Shown here: positions 24,022 through 32,342 of the stretch, in pieces
How the letters are laid out: every line of letters starts with the position of its first letter
How positions within the stretch are numbered: position 1 is the stretch's first letter
Origin: an uncultured Oscillospiraceae bacterium
Lineage (GTDB): Bacteria; Bacillota; Clostridia; Oscillospirales; Ruminococcaceae
Assembly (NCBI GenBank): GCA_934446355.1
Contig: CAKSEC010000020.1
Coordinates: 1 to 34,987, forward strand
Direction of reading: 5' to 3'
DNA: 34,987 nucleotides
The notes under the pieces: generated by a model
Told to the model about the DNA's origin: nothing
What the model saw: the letters and a program-made list of their open reading frames with translations, nothing else
Databases searched by the model: none
Program-made: the position numbers and the translations under genes

Positions 24022-24582
24022 TCAATACCAGTATGCCCAGTAGTCGCCGGAGTTGTTTACTTCTCTGGTCAGCTGTTCGATGAACTGCTCAATATCGTAC
24101 ATATGCGTGGACACGAAAGAGATGATCCACATTGTAAAGATGATACTAAACACAACGCCTATTATCTGGAAGATGAACAGAGCCTGACAATAACGCTTCT
24201 TTGCGACAGGTGCGCTCGAACCGAACGCCCACACTGCCGTCAGGATAATGCTTATCAGTCCGAACCACGTGGTAAGTATTATAGTACCCACCCACTGACC
24301 GAGCGACATTTCCTGCTGATTCTGCTGAGCAGGAGCGTTATAGTTATAGGCAGGCTGCGCCGAATACATGGGCTGCTGCGGTGCGCCGTAATTCGGCATG
24401 GAAGCCTGATGAACGTCCTGCTGCGGTGCGCTGAACTGGATAGACTGACCCGGCATGGGCTGGCTCTGCGGCATGGGGTCCTTTTCAAGCTGTACCGCCG
24501 ACTGAAGCGGCTCGCCGCAGGTCGGGCAGAACGAGCCCTCGCCGTTCACAAGCGAATTACATTTCGGACATACTCTCTGCAT
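24022..24582 (-). CDS. Zinc-ribbon membrane protein with CD225-like helices
   Basis: A 186-residue protein of unknown function. The N-terminal zinc ribbon has Cys5, Cys8, Cys19 and Cys22 (CPKC, CPTC). A low-complexity Q/P/A/M-rich linker follows (about 25-92). Two membrane spans at about 97-120 and 132-155 are separated by a basic loop (VAKKR), as in the CD225/dispanin group. The polar C-terminus ends in Trp-Ala-Tyr-Trp-Tyr. The first gene behind the promoter at 24642-24671; the ATPase starts 3 bp later. Similar zinc-ribbon-plus-helices proteins are common in gut Clostridia and of unknown role. Confidence 0.8.
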   Translation of the reverse strand: MQRVCPKCNSLVNGEGSFCPTCGEPLQSAVQLEKDPMPQSQPMPGQSIQFSAPQQDVHQASMPNYGAPQQPMYSAQPAYNYNAPAQQNQQEMSLGQWVGTIILTTWFGLISIILTAVWAFGSSAPVAKKRYCQALFIFQIIGVVFSIIFTMWIISFVSTHMYDIEQFIEQLTREVNNSGDYWAYWY

Positions 24583-24641
24583 AAATAACTACCTCTTTTC
24601 CATAATCATGAGCCGGCGTTCGCCGCACTCTCTATAGTTTC

Positions 24642-24671
24642 ATTTTAGCATACTCCGACCCACTATGTCAA
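24642..24671 (-). promoter_or_regulatory. Promoter of the zinc-ribbon/ATPase/kor unit
   Basis: Minus strand TTGACA (24666-24671), 18-bp spacer, TAAAAT (24642-24647) with TGC just upstream. The ATG at 24582 follows about 55 bases later. No other clear promoter is seen before korD, so kor may depend on it. Confidence 0.82.
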
Positions 24672-24702
24672 CAAGAAAGTAAGAGTACACATAACTTTCA
24701 TA

Positions 24703-24719
24703 ATCCAGTCGGACTGGAT
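24703..24719 (-). terminator. Hairpin directly after the GNAT gene (possible terminator)
   Basis: An 8-bp inverted repeat (24703-24710 with 24712-24719) with a one-base centre, starting 7 bp after the GNAT stop on the minus strand. No clean T-run follows, so termination is likely weak or needs help. Confidence 0.45.
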
Positions 24720-24725
24720 ATAGAA

Positions 24726-25148
24726 TCACTTTTCCAGCCACTGGCTCATTCCTGCGCCAAGCAGCTCGTTAGGTCTGTCGCGGAAGCCGAACTGCCGATA
24801 GAACGGCTCTCTGTCCCTTGCAGACATCAGATACACCACTATCTTTTCCCCCGGTTCAAGCGTTGAATAAAGGTAGTCCATCGTGCGCTTCATCAGCGTT
24901 TTTCCGATTCCCTTGTGCTGATATTCCGGAATAACTATCACATCTGTGATGAAATTCGCATATCCGCCCTCGGACAGCACTCTTATCATACCCACGCACC
25001 TGCCGTTATCCCGCACGTGCGTTATCCTGAACGCATTGTTCAGCACGTTGCTGCATATCCTGTCGGACAGCGCCATGAAATTCACCAGCCTGCGCATTTC
25101 TTTGTATTCCTCCAGCGTGGGGGCTGCGTCTATGTATTCTAGCTCCAT
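24726..25148 (-). CDS. GNAT-family N-acetyltransferase
   Basis: A 140-residue protein with the GNAT core: a substrate-side strand GRCVGMIRVL, ITDVIVIPEYQHKGIGKTLMK with the acetyl-CoA loop Q-H-K-G-I-G, and a late YLMSARDREPFYRQFGFRDRP motif typical of this family's C-terminal strand and helix. The target amine is unknown. AAAAGGAG precedes the ATG. It lies about 60 bp after ftsH with a hairpin between, so it may receive readthrough. Confidence 0.9.
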   Translation of the reverse strand: MELEYIDAAPTLEEYKEMRRLVNFMALSDRICSNVLNNAFRITHVRDNGRCVGMIRVLSEGGYANFITDVIVIPEYQHKGIGKTLMKRTMDYLYSTLEPGEKIVVYLMSARDREPFYRQFGFRDRPNELLGAGMSQWLEK

Positions 25149-25170
25149 TGCTTCTCCTTTTACTACAGCA

Positions 25171-25194
25171 AAGCCGCCCGATGTCGAGCGGCTT
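25171..25194 (-). terminator. Hairpin after ftsH (weak terminator)
   Basis: A 7-bp inverted repeat (25171-25177 with 25188-25194) about 14 bp after the ftsH stop. The following minus-strand bases are TTTGCTG, a poor U-tract, so partial readthrough into the GNAT gene is likely. Confidence 0.5.
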
Positions 25195-25207
25195 GGTGTC
25201 AGTTTTA

Positions 25208-27193
25208 TTATTCCGGTGAGTTGCCGTTTTCGCTCTGTGCGTCTGTCTGTGTATTTTCCGCAGGAGCGTCGGCGGGCACTTCGCTTTCCGGCTCAGCAGG
25301 CTTCTTTTCGTTGCCGTCAAGGTCGATCTCGTCAGCCATCAGCTTGTAGAAATCAGGACCGTCGATCTTCTCATGCCGCAGCAGGAACTGCGCACATCTC
25401 TCGACCATATCCATATGCTCGGTCAGAAGTTCCTTTGCCTTCTCATAGCCGGTTTCGATGAGTTCACGTATCTCGCCGTCTATCTCGGCAGCCACGTTTT
25501 CAGAATAGTTGCGTCCCTGCGAGTAATCTCTGCCGAGGAACACCTCCTGATTCTCATGCCCATAGAGTATCGGGCCAAGCTTCTCGGAGAAGCCGTATCT
25601 TGTGACCATGCTCCTTGCTACCTGAGTTGCACGCTCGATATCGTTAGAAGCACCGGTCGAGATATCGTCAAGCACCAGCTTTTCGGCTACACGGCCGCCA
25701 AGCAGTACGACGATCTCCTCCTCCATATAGGTCTTGCTTACGAACGACTTATCCCTTTCAGGAACGTGCATCGTGAAGCCGCCTGCCATTCCTCTCGGAA
25801 CGATGGACACCTGATGCACCTTGTCCTGCGTTTTGCAGAAATATGTGGTTATCGCATGACCGGATTCGTGATAAGCAGTCAGGCGCTTTTCCTCAGGGCT
25901 TACCACCTTGGACTTCTTCTCAGGTCCTGCCACTACCTTGATGGTAGCTTCCTCGATATCCTTGCGTGTGATGGCCTTGCGGTTCTCACGTGCGGCAAGC
26001 AGTGCTGCCTCGTTCACGAGGTTTTCGAGATCCGCGCCGGTGAAGCCGGCGGTAGTTGCTGCGATAGTCTTGAGGTCAACGTCAGGACCAATATTCTTGT
26101 TTCTTGTGTGGACCTTGAGTATCTCCTCACGGCCCTTGATGTCAGGGTAGTTCACGACGATCTGCCTGTCGAAACGTCCCGGACGAAGCAGCGCCGGGTC
26201 GAGTACATCGTGACGGTTGGTCGCCGCCATAACGATAATGGAGTCGTTCTCGGTGAAGCCGTCCATCTCAACAAGAAGCTGGTTCAGTGTCTGCTCACGC
26301 TCGTCATGACCGTTGCCAAGACCTGCGCCTCTCTGTCTGCCCACTGCGTCTATCTCATCAATGAAGATTATCGAGGGGGTCTTTTTCTTTGCCTGATCGA
26401 ACAGGTCACGCACACGTGAAGCACCTACGCCGACGAACATCTCCACGAAGTCAGAACCGCTTATCGAGAAGAAAGGAACACCCGCTTCTCCCGCAACTGC
26501 CTTTGCGAGCAGTGTCTTACCGGTTCCGGGAGGTCCCTCAAGCAGCACGCCCTTGGGCACTCTTGCGCCTATCTCACGGTATTTGCCGGGGTTCTTCAGG
26601 AAGTCTACTATTTCTTCAAGTTCCTGCTTCTCCTCATCTGCGCCGGCAACGTCATCGAACGTCACCTTTTTGCCGGTCTGCTGACGGACATTCGCTCTGG
26701 AGAAGCTTGCCATCTTACCGCCGCCGGTGCTCTGGCGCATAACGATGACGGTGAACACTATCATCACGCCGACCAGCAGCAGATACGGCAGCACGCTCGT
26801 CAGAAACGTGTTATCGGATATCGGGATATAATCCTCCACCAGCGGAGCATCAGGGTTTGCCTCGTTGTAGCGCTGACGATACGACGCCTGCTTTCCGTCA
26901 GACAGATAGCCGGAATCAATGTCGTTTATGAACAGGCTGACATTCGGCACGCTGTACTGATGGTATGCACGGCTGTCCGTTTCGGTCTTTAGCTTATAGG
27001 TCAGCGAACCGCTGCCAAGGTCGAGCTGATACTCTGAAACATTCAGCGAATCGAATTCCGCAATGACATCGGAATAAGTAACAGTTGTACGGGAGGTGCT
27101 GCTTGCCATGTTAAGTACAGACACAAGCCCGAAAATCAGCAGGAAAATAATTACCAGATAGATAATTATGCCCTTCATCTTATTTGAATTCAT
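25208..27193 (-). CDS. ftsH: ATP-dependent zinc metalloprotease FtsH
   Basis: A membrane-anchored protease for misassembled membrane and short-lived regulatory proteins. From ATG 27193 the protein has 661 residues. It has a first membrane span at about 8-28, an extracytoplasmic domain, and a second span at about 132-151. An AAA+ module follows with Walker A GPPGTGKT at 220-227, Walker B IIFIDEID around 275-282 and the second region of homology ending RPGRFDR. The zinc protease motif HESGH has His442, Glu443 and His446. An acidic low-complexity tail ends it. GGAAAGGCGG precedes ATG 27193; the upstream start at 27241 would put that site in the coding region. It has its own promoter about 110 bases upstream. 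Confidence 0.97.
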   Translation of the reverse strand: MNSNKMKGIIIYLVIIFLLIFGLVSVLNMASSTSRTTVTYSDVIAEFDSLNVSEYQLDLGSGSLTYKLKTETDSRAYHQYSVPNVSLFINDIDSGYLSDGKQASYRQRYNEANPDAPLVEDYIPISDNTFLTSVLPYLLLVGVMIVFTVIVMRQSTGGGKMASFSRANVRQQTGKKVTFDDVAGADEEKQELEEIVDFLKNPGKYREIGARVPKGVLLEGPPGTGKTLLAKAVAGEAGVPFFSISGSDFVEMFVGVGASRVRDLFDQAKKKTPSIIFIDEIDAVGRQRGAGLGNGHDEREQTLNQLLVEMDGFTENDSIIVMAATNRHDVLDPALLRPGRFDRQIVVNYPDIKGREEILKVHTRNKNIGPDVDLKTIAATTAGFTGADLENLVNEAALLAARENRKAITRKDIEEATIKVVAGPEKKSKVVSPEEKRLTAYHESGHAITTYFCKTQDKVHQVSIVPRGMAGGFTMHVPERDKSFVSKTYMEEEIVVLLGGRVAEKLVLDDISTGASNDIERATQVARSMVTRYGFSEKLGPILYGHENQEVFLGRDYSQGRNYSENVAAEIDGEIRELIETGYEKAKELLTEHMDMVERCAQFLLRHEKIDGPDFYKLMADEIDLDGNEKKPAEPESEVPADAPAENTQTDAQSENGNSPE

Positions 27194-27299
27194 CAATACC
27201 GCCTTTCCGGAAAGTGGTTTCCGCTTATATATCAGTATCATATGCCTTTTTATGGCAGACTAACTGTTTTTCTGAGCAATGATTTTTTGAACACTGATT

Positions 27300-27328
27300 A
27301 TTATAACACAAATCCTCTTAAAATGCAA
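27300..27328 (-). promoter_or_regulatory. Promoter of ftsH
   Basis: Minus strand TTGCAT (27323-27328), 17-bp spacer, TATAAT (27300-27305) with TG one base before the -10. The leader is about 100 bases, A/T-rich, ending with a perfect palindrome CTTTCCGGAAAG that overlaps the ribosome binding site. I see no CIRCE-like heat-shock operator. Confidence 0.82.
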
Positions 27329-27361
27329 ACTATTTAGGTGAAGATTTGCTGAAAATTTCAT

Positions 27362-27393
27362 CAGACTGGAGATAAAAGCTTCTCTCCAGTCTG
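27362..27393 (-). other. Inverted repeat after tilS
   Basis: A perfect 11-bp inverted repeat (27362-27372 with 27383-27393) with a ten-base loop, 27 bp after the tilS stop. No T-run directly follows on either strand. It may be a 3'-end stabiliser or a weak terminator ahead of the ftsH promoter. Confidence 0.55.
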
Positions 27394-27419
27394 GAAGTAT
27401 TATTCGACAGGCTGTATTT

Positions 27420-28400
27420 TCATTTTTCAGTCTGGCGTTCGTGCTTTTTATAATGCTGCTCTGCGTATTCAATAAACGCAGCGCCACGCTTCACCACAAA
27501 GAACTTTCCCCTGCAGGGGTTGAACTTGCCGTGCCCCGCCGCCAGAATCTCAGCCGCTGTGTTTATCCTCAGCGCGCTAGGCTCGATACCGCCTGACATC
27601 AGTATAGCCTTTATCGCACGGCTTCGTATCGGCTTCGCGAGTGCGCTGAGCGCCGCTGCGTCCCAGCCGCCGGAACGTCTGGCGTTTTCAAGAGCCTCCT
27701 GCGCCATTTGCTCCAGCAGGTCGCTGTCCTCACGCAGGTTCTTTTCCATGCGGCTCATAGTACCGAAAAGCGAGCCGTTCATTTTCAGCAGTTCAGGCAG
27801 CACTATATGCCGTATGCGGTTGCGTGTGTAATCGTCGGAAAGATTCGTGCAGTCCGTGACCCAGCTTAAACCGCTGCTTCTGCAGTAATTCTCCACATCT
27901 TCACGGGTGCACCATATCAGCGGGCGGATTATGTTCCCGCGGACCGGCGGTATTCCGCACAGCCCTTTAAGTCCGGTCCCTCTCAGCATATTCAGCAGGA
28001 CTGTTTCGGCGCAGTCGTTCGCATTGTGCGCCGTGGCAAGCTTTTTTCCGGCTGATACCTCGGCAAAAAAGTCATACCTGACCCGCCGTGCGCATTCTTC
28101 AAGGCTCTCGTGCTTCTGCTGCAGGGAACGCACGTCTGCTTCCCTGATGGTCAGCGGAACGCCAAGCCTGCCGCACAGTTCCACGCAGAAATTCATATCC
28201 CTGTCGCTTTCCTCACCACGCAGATGGTGGTTGATATGGCACGCAGACACCGTTATACCCAGCCTGCCGGAAAGCGCTTTTAGTATATGCACAAGTGAAA
28301 CGCTGTCAGCCCCGCCCGAAAGCGCAGCCACCACAGCGTCCCCCTTTTCGATCATTTCATAATCGGCAGCCGCCGAAAGCACCTTTTCTGCAAAATCCAT
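27420..28400 (-). CDS. tilS: tRNA(Ile)-lysidine synthetase
   Basis: Modifies the wobble cytidine of tRNA-Ile(CAU) to lysidine so that it reads AUA. The 326-residue product has the N-type PP-loop SGGADS at 28-33, then ACHINHHLRGEESDRD at 53-68 and ATAHNANDCAETVLLNMLRG, with a late RNRIRH. It is shorter than the Bacillus/E. coli enzymes (about 430-470) and close to the short Aquifex type, with only a small C-terminal region. GGGAGAAGG precedes the ATG. It follows dnaB by 18 bp and closes the rnj-gdpP-rplI-dnaB-tilS block. Confidence 0.95.
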   Translation of the reverse strand: MDFAEKVLSAAADYEMIEKGDAVVAALSGGADSVSLVHILKALSGRLGITVSACHINHHLRGEESDRDMNFCVELCGRLGVPLTIREADVRSLQQKHESLEECARRVRYDFFAEVSAGKKLATAHNANDCAETVLLNMLRGTGLKGLCGIPPVRGNIIRPLIWCTREDVENYCRSSGLSWVTDCTNLSDDYTRNRIRHIVLPELLKMNGSLFGTMSRMEKNLREDSDLLEQMAQEALENARRSGGWDAAALSALAKPIRSRAIKAILMSGGIEPSALRINTAAEILAAGHGKFNPCRGKFFVVKRGAAFIEYAEQHYKKHERQTEK

Positions 28401-28418
28401 AGCCTTCTCCCGCTGCCG

Positions 28419-29780
28419 TCAGCCCTCCTGCCGCACGAACTCGGCATTTGTGAATCTCGTAAATTCGCCGTCCCAGCCAAGCGGCACCGTTCCGGTCTCG
28501 CCGTGTCGGTTCTTTGCCACGATACATTCGCAGGCGTTCACATTCGGGTCCGTCTTGTCATAGTATGCGTTGCGGTAAAGGAACATTACGATATCAGCGT
28601 CCTGCTCGATAGAGCCGGACTCACGCAGGTCGGAAAGCATGGGCCGCTTATCCGGACGCTGCTCCGGTCCTCTCGCAAGCTGCGACAGAGTAATTACCGG
28701 CACGTTCAGTTCCTTTGCCATTATTTTCAGGTTTCTCGTGATGTCAGATATCTCAACGACTCGGTTTCCGTTGTAGTTTTTGGTAGACGACATAAGCTGC
28801 AGGTAGTCAATGACCACCAGCCCCAGATTCTTCATGCGGCGCAGCTTTGATTTTATCGCAGCCACCGTGATTCCCGGCGTGTCGTCGATGTAGATATTGA
28901 GCCTTGAAAGCACCTCCGCCGCACGTCCGATATCTTTCCACTTTTCGGCGGGTATGTTACCGGTTTTCATGCTGTCAGAGGTCAGCGAAGCCTCGCTGCT
29001 TATCATTCGGCTGACTATCTGCTCCTTGGACATTTCAAGGCTGAACACTGCGATAGACTGGTCGTTATATTTCTTGCCGACATTCGTCGCAATATTCATT
29101 GCAAACGACGTCTTACCCATACCGGGTCTTGCCGCAAGGATTATCAGGTCGGAGCGGTTCAGACCGTATATGCGCTTGTCAAGTTCCTTATACAGCGTGG
29201 ACAGACCGGTCATTGCAGGTCCGCTGCCGCTTGAAGCCTGCTTGTACAGGTCGTTGAGCGCATTTATCCGGTCAAGCACGATACCGCTTATGTGGGTCAG
29301 TCCCTTGACCTCTGCGCCGCTTCTGATGTCGAATATCTTCTGCTCGGCAAAGTCAACCAGCGTATTTGCGTCCTCTGCGCCCTCGTTTGCGGCGTCGATT
29401 ATCTCCTTTGCCGCAAAAATAAGGCTGCGCACCATGTACTTATCCGCAACGATCGCCGCATATTTGCTCACGGACGATATGCTCGGCACGGCGGTCATAA
29501 TGCGTGTGAGGTATTCCTTAGCCTGCTCCTGCGTTTCAAAAACGCCCTGCCGCATGACTGCTTCAAGCACAGTCACCACGTCTATTCTGTCGCCCGCAAG
29601 GAACATATTCAGCATAACGCCGTAGACCTCGCGGTTCACGCTCACATAAAAGTGATCGGGCTGCAGGGTCGTGGCAAGCTCCGCCATTGCGTCGCCGTCC
29701 ATCAGGACAGCGCCCAGCACCGACTGCTCGGCGTCCAGATTATAGGGAATGGCTATCCCTGACAGGTCGTATTCAGCCAT
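28419..29780 (-). CDS. dnaB: Replicative DNA helicase DnaB
   Basis: The ring helicase of the replication fork. It is 453 residues, of normal length. The N-terminal domain starts with IPYNLDAEQSVLGA, followed by a linker helix. The RecA-like C-terminal domain has Walker A AARPGMGKTSFA (Lys223), VFSLEMS, LVVIDYLQLM as Walker B, and QLARGPEQRPDKRPMLSDLRESGSIEQDAD containing the arginine finger region. No intein is present. The ATG lies 1 bp after the rplI stop (TGATATG). Its loader genes dnaD and dnaI are elsewhere in the window, at 17898-19888. Confidence 0.97.
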   Translation of the reverse strand: MAEYDLSGIAIPYNLDAEQSVLGAVLMDGDAMAELATTLQPDHFYVSVNREVYGVMLNMFLAGDRIDVVTVLEAVMRQGVFETQEQAKEYLTRIMTAVPSISSVSKYAAIVADKYMVRSLIFAAKEIIDAANEGAEDANTLVDFAEQKIFDIRSGAEVKGLTHISGIVLDRINALNDLYKQASSGSGPAMTGLSTLYKELDKRIYGLNRSDLIILAARPGMGKTSFAMNIATNVGKKYNDQSIAVFSLEMSKEQIVSRMISSEASLTSDSMKTGNIPAEKWKDIGRAAEVLSRLNIYIDDTPGITVAAIKSKLRRMKNLGLVVIDYLQLMSSTKNYNGNRVVEISDITRNLKIMAKELNVPVITLSQLARGPEQRPDKRPMLSDLRESGSIEQDADIVMFLYRNAYYDKTDPNVNACECIVAKNRHGETGTVPLGWDGEFTRFTNAEFVRQEG

Positions 29781-29781
29781 A

Positions 29782-30228
29782 TCAGCCCTCTACTACGTTT
29801 ACCGTAAACTTGGCGGTGACGCCTGCATAAAGGCGTGCTTCTGCCGCAAAATCACCGAATCCCTCAATCTTCATTTTCAGGTCTATTTTCTTCTTATCCA
29901 CATCGCAGCCAAGCCCCTGCTTTATCGCAGCGGATACTTCCTTTGCGGTGACTGTGCCAAAAAGTCTGCCGTTCTGACCAGCCTTTGCGGTCACAACTAC
30001 CTTCTTGTCCTGCAGCTTGGCAGCTATCTCCTTTGCGTTTGCGATGTCAACGTCTATCTTGTGCTGTGCGGAGTCCTTCTGACCCTGCAGCAGGTTCAGG
30101 TTCTTTGCGGAAGCCTCCTGAGCAAGTCCTTTCTTGATAAGGAAGTTTGTGCCGTAGCCGTCCTTGACCTCGTGTACCTCGCCCTTTTTGCCTGTTCCCT
30201 TTACGTCCTGAAGCAGAATTACCTTCAT
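29782..30228 (-). CDS. rplI: 50S ribosomal protein L9
   Basis: The 148 residues match the L9 layout: MKVILLQDVKGTGKKGEVHEVKDGYGTNFLI as the rRNA-binding N-domain (seen here in two parts, MKVILLQDV then VKDGYGTNFL), a central charged helix, and a C-domain with GRLFGTVTAKEVSAAI. GGAGGATAAAGCA precedes the ATG. It lies 15 bp after gdpP and touches dnaB, as in many Firmicutes. Confidence 0.97.
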   Translation of the reverse strand: MKVILLQDVKGTGKKGEVHEVKDGYGTNFLIKKGLAQEASAKNLNLLQGQKDSAQHKIDVDIANAKEIAAKLQDKKVVVTAKAGQNGRLFGTVTAKEVSAAIKQGLGCDVDKKKIDLKMKIEGFGDFAAEARLYAGVTAKFTVNVVEG

Positions 30229-30243
30229 TGCTTTATCCTCCTG

Positions 30244-32304
30244 TCAATCCTGAGGCAGATTGTCGTAGTAGCTGTCGATAGCCTCGTGCAGCTTCTGCAC
30301 TGCCTCCTCCTTTGTTATATTGTAGAGTTGTGCGCCCGCCATCGTCAGATGACCGCCGCCGTCGTCCTTTTTGTTGCCTATATTCTCCATCAGCACCTGC
30401 ACGTTTATCTTTCCGAGCGAACGTGCGCTGTAGCTCCAGCCGTTGTCGATGGGGTATACTGTCACGGAAGCGTCAACGCCGCTGATATTCAGCATTTCGT
30501 CAGCCGCCTGCGAGCACACAATGCGGATATCCTCGAACGATTCGTCCACGACTGAGATGGCGAATCCGCGGTACATCTCCGCACCTGCCACGACCTTTGA
30601 TTTGCGCAGCCGTGACTTCATCGGCGTTGCAAACAGCTTCTTCACAAGCACCGTGTCTGCGCCGAATTTTCTCAGCCTTGCCGCCGCTTCAAACGTTGCC
30701 TCGCCCGTGCGCATTACAAAGTCCTTGGTGTCAAGCGTGATACCTGCGAGAAGCGCCTCGGCTTCAAGCGACGAGGGCTTTCCTGCGTCCCCGAAGTACT
30801 GTATGAGGTCGGTGACCATTTCAGAAGCCGACGAAGCGTTCGGGTCTACCCAGCTTATCGCAGCGGATATCTCGTTATCCGCCTTTCTGTGATGGTCTAT
30901 CACCACTATCCTGCCGGGGTCTGCACGCTCGAACAGTTCGTGGCTGTCGACCTTTTTCTCAATGTGAGTATCAACTATTATAAGCAGAGAACTTTCCGTG
31001 AAGCGTATCGCAGCAACCTTTGGCTCTATGATGAGCGGCGGGTCATACTCGGAAAAGCGTATCAGCAGCGGCTCTGACAGGTTCTTGATGTTGCCGCTCC
31101 TGTCGTATTCACGGCTGATACAAGCATACGCCTGCTTGCCCATTCTGCGGATAGTGCCCGCAAGCCCTATCGCTGCGCCAACGCTGTCGAAATCGCCGTA
31201 GCCGTGCCCCATTATGTACACGGCGTCCGCTGAATTTATCAGCACCTTGATACGGTCGGCGGTTATTCTCGTCCTTACGCTGCTGCCGTTGCGCTCGGTG
31301 CGCTGCGTTTCGGCTCCGTAATAGTCATATCCTGATTCCTTGCGCACGACCGCCTGATCGCCGCCTCTGCCTAACGCCTTGTCGAGCGCCTGCCATGCGT
31401 AGCTTTCGCTCTCAGCAAGATTTGAAGCGGTCCTGCCCACGCCTATTGAAAGTGTGACTGCGGTGCGGTCGTTTACTTTTATCTGGCGTGCCATTTCGAG
31501 CAGCTTCACACGCTCGTCAGTCATTTTCTGCACGAAGCGTTCCTCGGTCACCACGATGAACTTATCGCCGGTTATCTTCCTCAGAACTGCGTTCATCTCT
31601 GAGAAGTAGTCCTCCAGCAGCCTGTCTATCTGCACGCTGACAAAGGTCTTGTCGCTCTCGCGGTTAGTGCCGAGCGTTTCGTCGTAGTTGTCCACCGAGA
31701 TTATCATTACGACCGGCTTCGACTTTCTGTGCTCCTCCTGCAGACTCTTGAAGCCTGTGATGTCGCTGAAAAACAGGATATTTACCTTGTTAGCCGTGTC
31801 TATTTCGGCGGTCTGGATAAGCCTGCGGCTGCTGTCGTCGCCCTCTGAGGTATAGACTATCTCACGGGCGGACACCCTGTACCACCTGCCGTTTATCTTT
31901 ATCTCCCTGCCCTCGCCGACAAGCATTGAGAAAGGCTCAGTGGTTATTGCGTCAATGCTGCTTTCGTCCTCGCTGGGGCGGAAGAAAGCCGTGCTGAACA
32001 CGTCGTTGCACCACAGTATGCGCCGCTCGTCGTTCACAAGTGCGACCGGAAGCGGAAAACTCATCAGCGCCTTGTGGTTGGCGTTGTCGATGGATTTGTC
32101 CAGCCGGTCATAGTATGCGTATTCGTTCAGCCGTATCTGGAGCAGCTTTCCCACCGCAAGACCGGAAACGAGTATCAGCAGCGGGAACGTCAGCCAGAAC
32201 ATACTTGGCGTATCGGCAAACAGAGCAGCGTCCATCACCAGCAGACACGCCACCAGCGCCAGCACCGAAGCCAGCAGGACATTGCTCCTGTAAAAGTTCT
32301 TCAA
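30244..32304 (-). CDS. gdpP: Cyclic-di-AMP phosphodiesterase, GdpP/DhhP type
   Basis: Degrades cyclic di-AMP, which governs potassium and cell-wall homeostasis in Firmicutes. It has 686 residues. Two membrane spans lie at about 8-30 and 36-56, then a degenerate PAS region. A degenerate GGDEF domain (TGDKF at 245-249 in place of GGDEF) ends near GRGGDQ. The catalytic DHH domain has His367, Asp371 and Asp373 in GHGYGDFDS, Asp445 in IVDTH, and DHH at 470-472. Asp525 is in LDTK and DHHA1's GGGH is at 649-652. It starts with TTG, with AGGAGG 9 bases upstream inside the palindrome GAGGATCCTC. It sits 38 bp after rnj. Confidence 0.95.
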   Translation of the reverse strand: MKNFYRSNVLLASVLALVACLLVMDAALFADTPSMFWLTFPLLILVSGLAVGKLLQIRLNEYAYYDRLDKSIDNANHKALMSFPLPVALVNDERRILWCNDVFSTAFFRPSEDESSIDAITTEPFSMLVGEGREIKINGRWYRVSAREIVYTSEGDDSSRRLIQTAEIDTANKVNILFFSDITGFKSLQEEHRKSKPVVMIISVDNYDETLGTNRESDKTFVSVQIDRLLEDYFSEMNAVLRKITGDKFIVVTEERFVQKMTDERVKLLEMARQIKVNDRTAVTLSIGVGRTASNLAESESYAWQALDKALGRGGDQAVVRKESGYDYYGAETQRTERNGSSVRTRITADRIKVLINSADAVYIMGHGYGDFDSVGAAIGLAGTIRRMGKQAYACISREYDRSGNIKNLSEPLLIRFSEYDPPLIIEPKVAAIRFTESSLLIIVDTHIEKKVDSHELFERADPGRIVVIDHHRKADNEISAAISWVDPNASSASEMVTDLIQYFGDAGKPSSLEAEALLAGITLDTKDFVMRTGEATFEAAARLRKFGADTVLVKKLFATPMKSRLRKSKVVAGAEMYRGFAISVVDESFEDIRIVCSQAADEMLNISGVDASVTVYPIDNGWSYSARSLGKINVQVLMENIGNKKDDGGGHLTMAGAQLYNITKEEAVQKLHEAIDSYYDNLPQD

Positions 32305-32342
32305 GAGAGGATCCTCCTAATCAAGCTTACTCACTTACTCAC

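Noticed and set aside
25373..26419. 348-codon plus-strand frame opposite ftsH
   Set aside because: It is antisense to the AAA+ and protease region of FtsH, has no recognisable domain, and is explained by the codon bias of the real gene.
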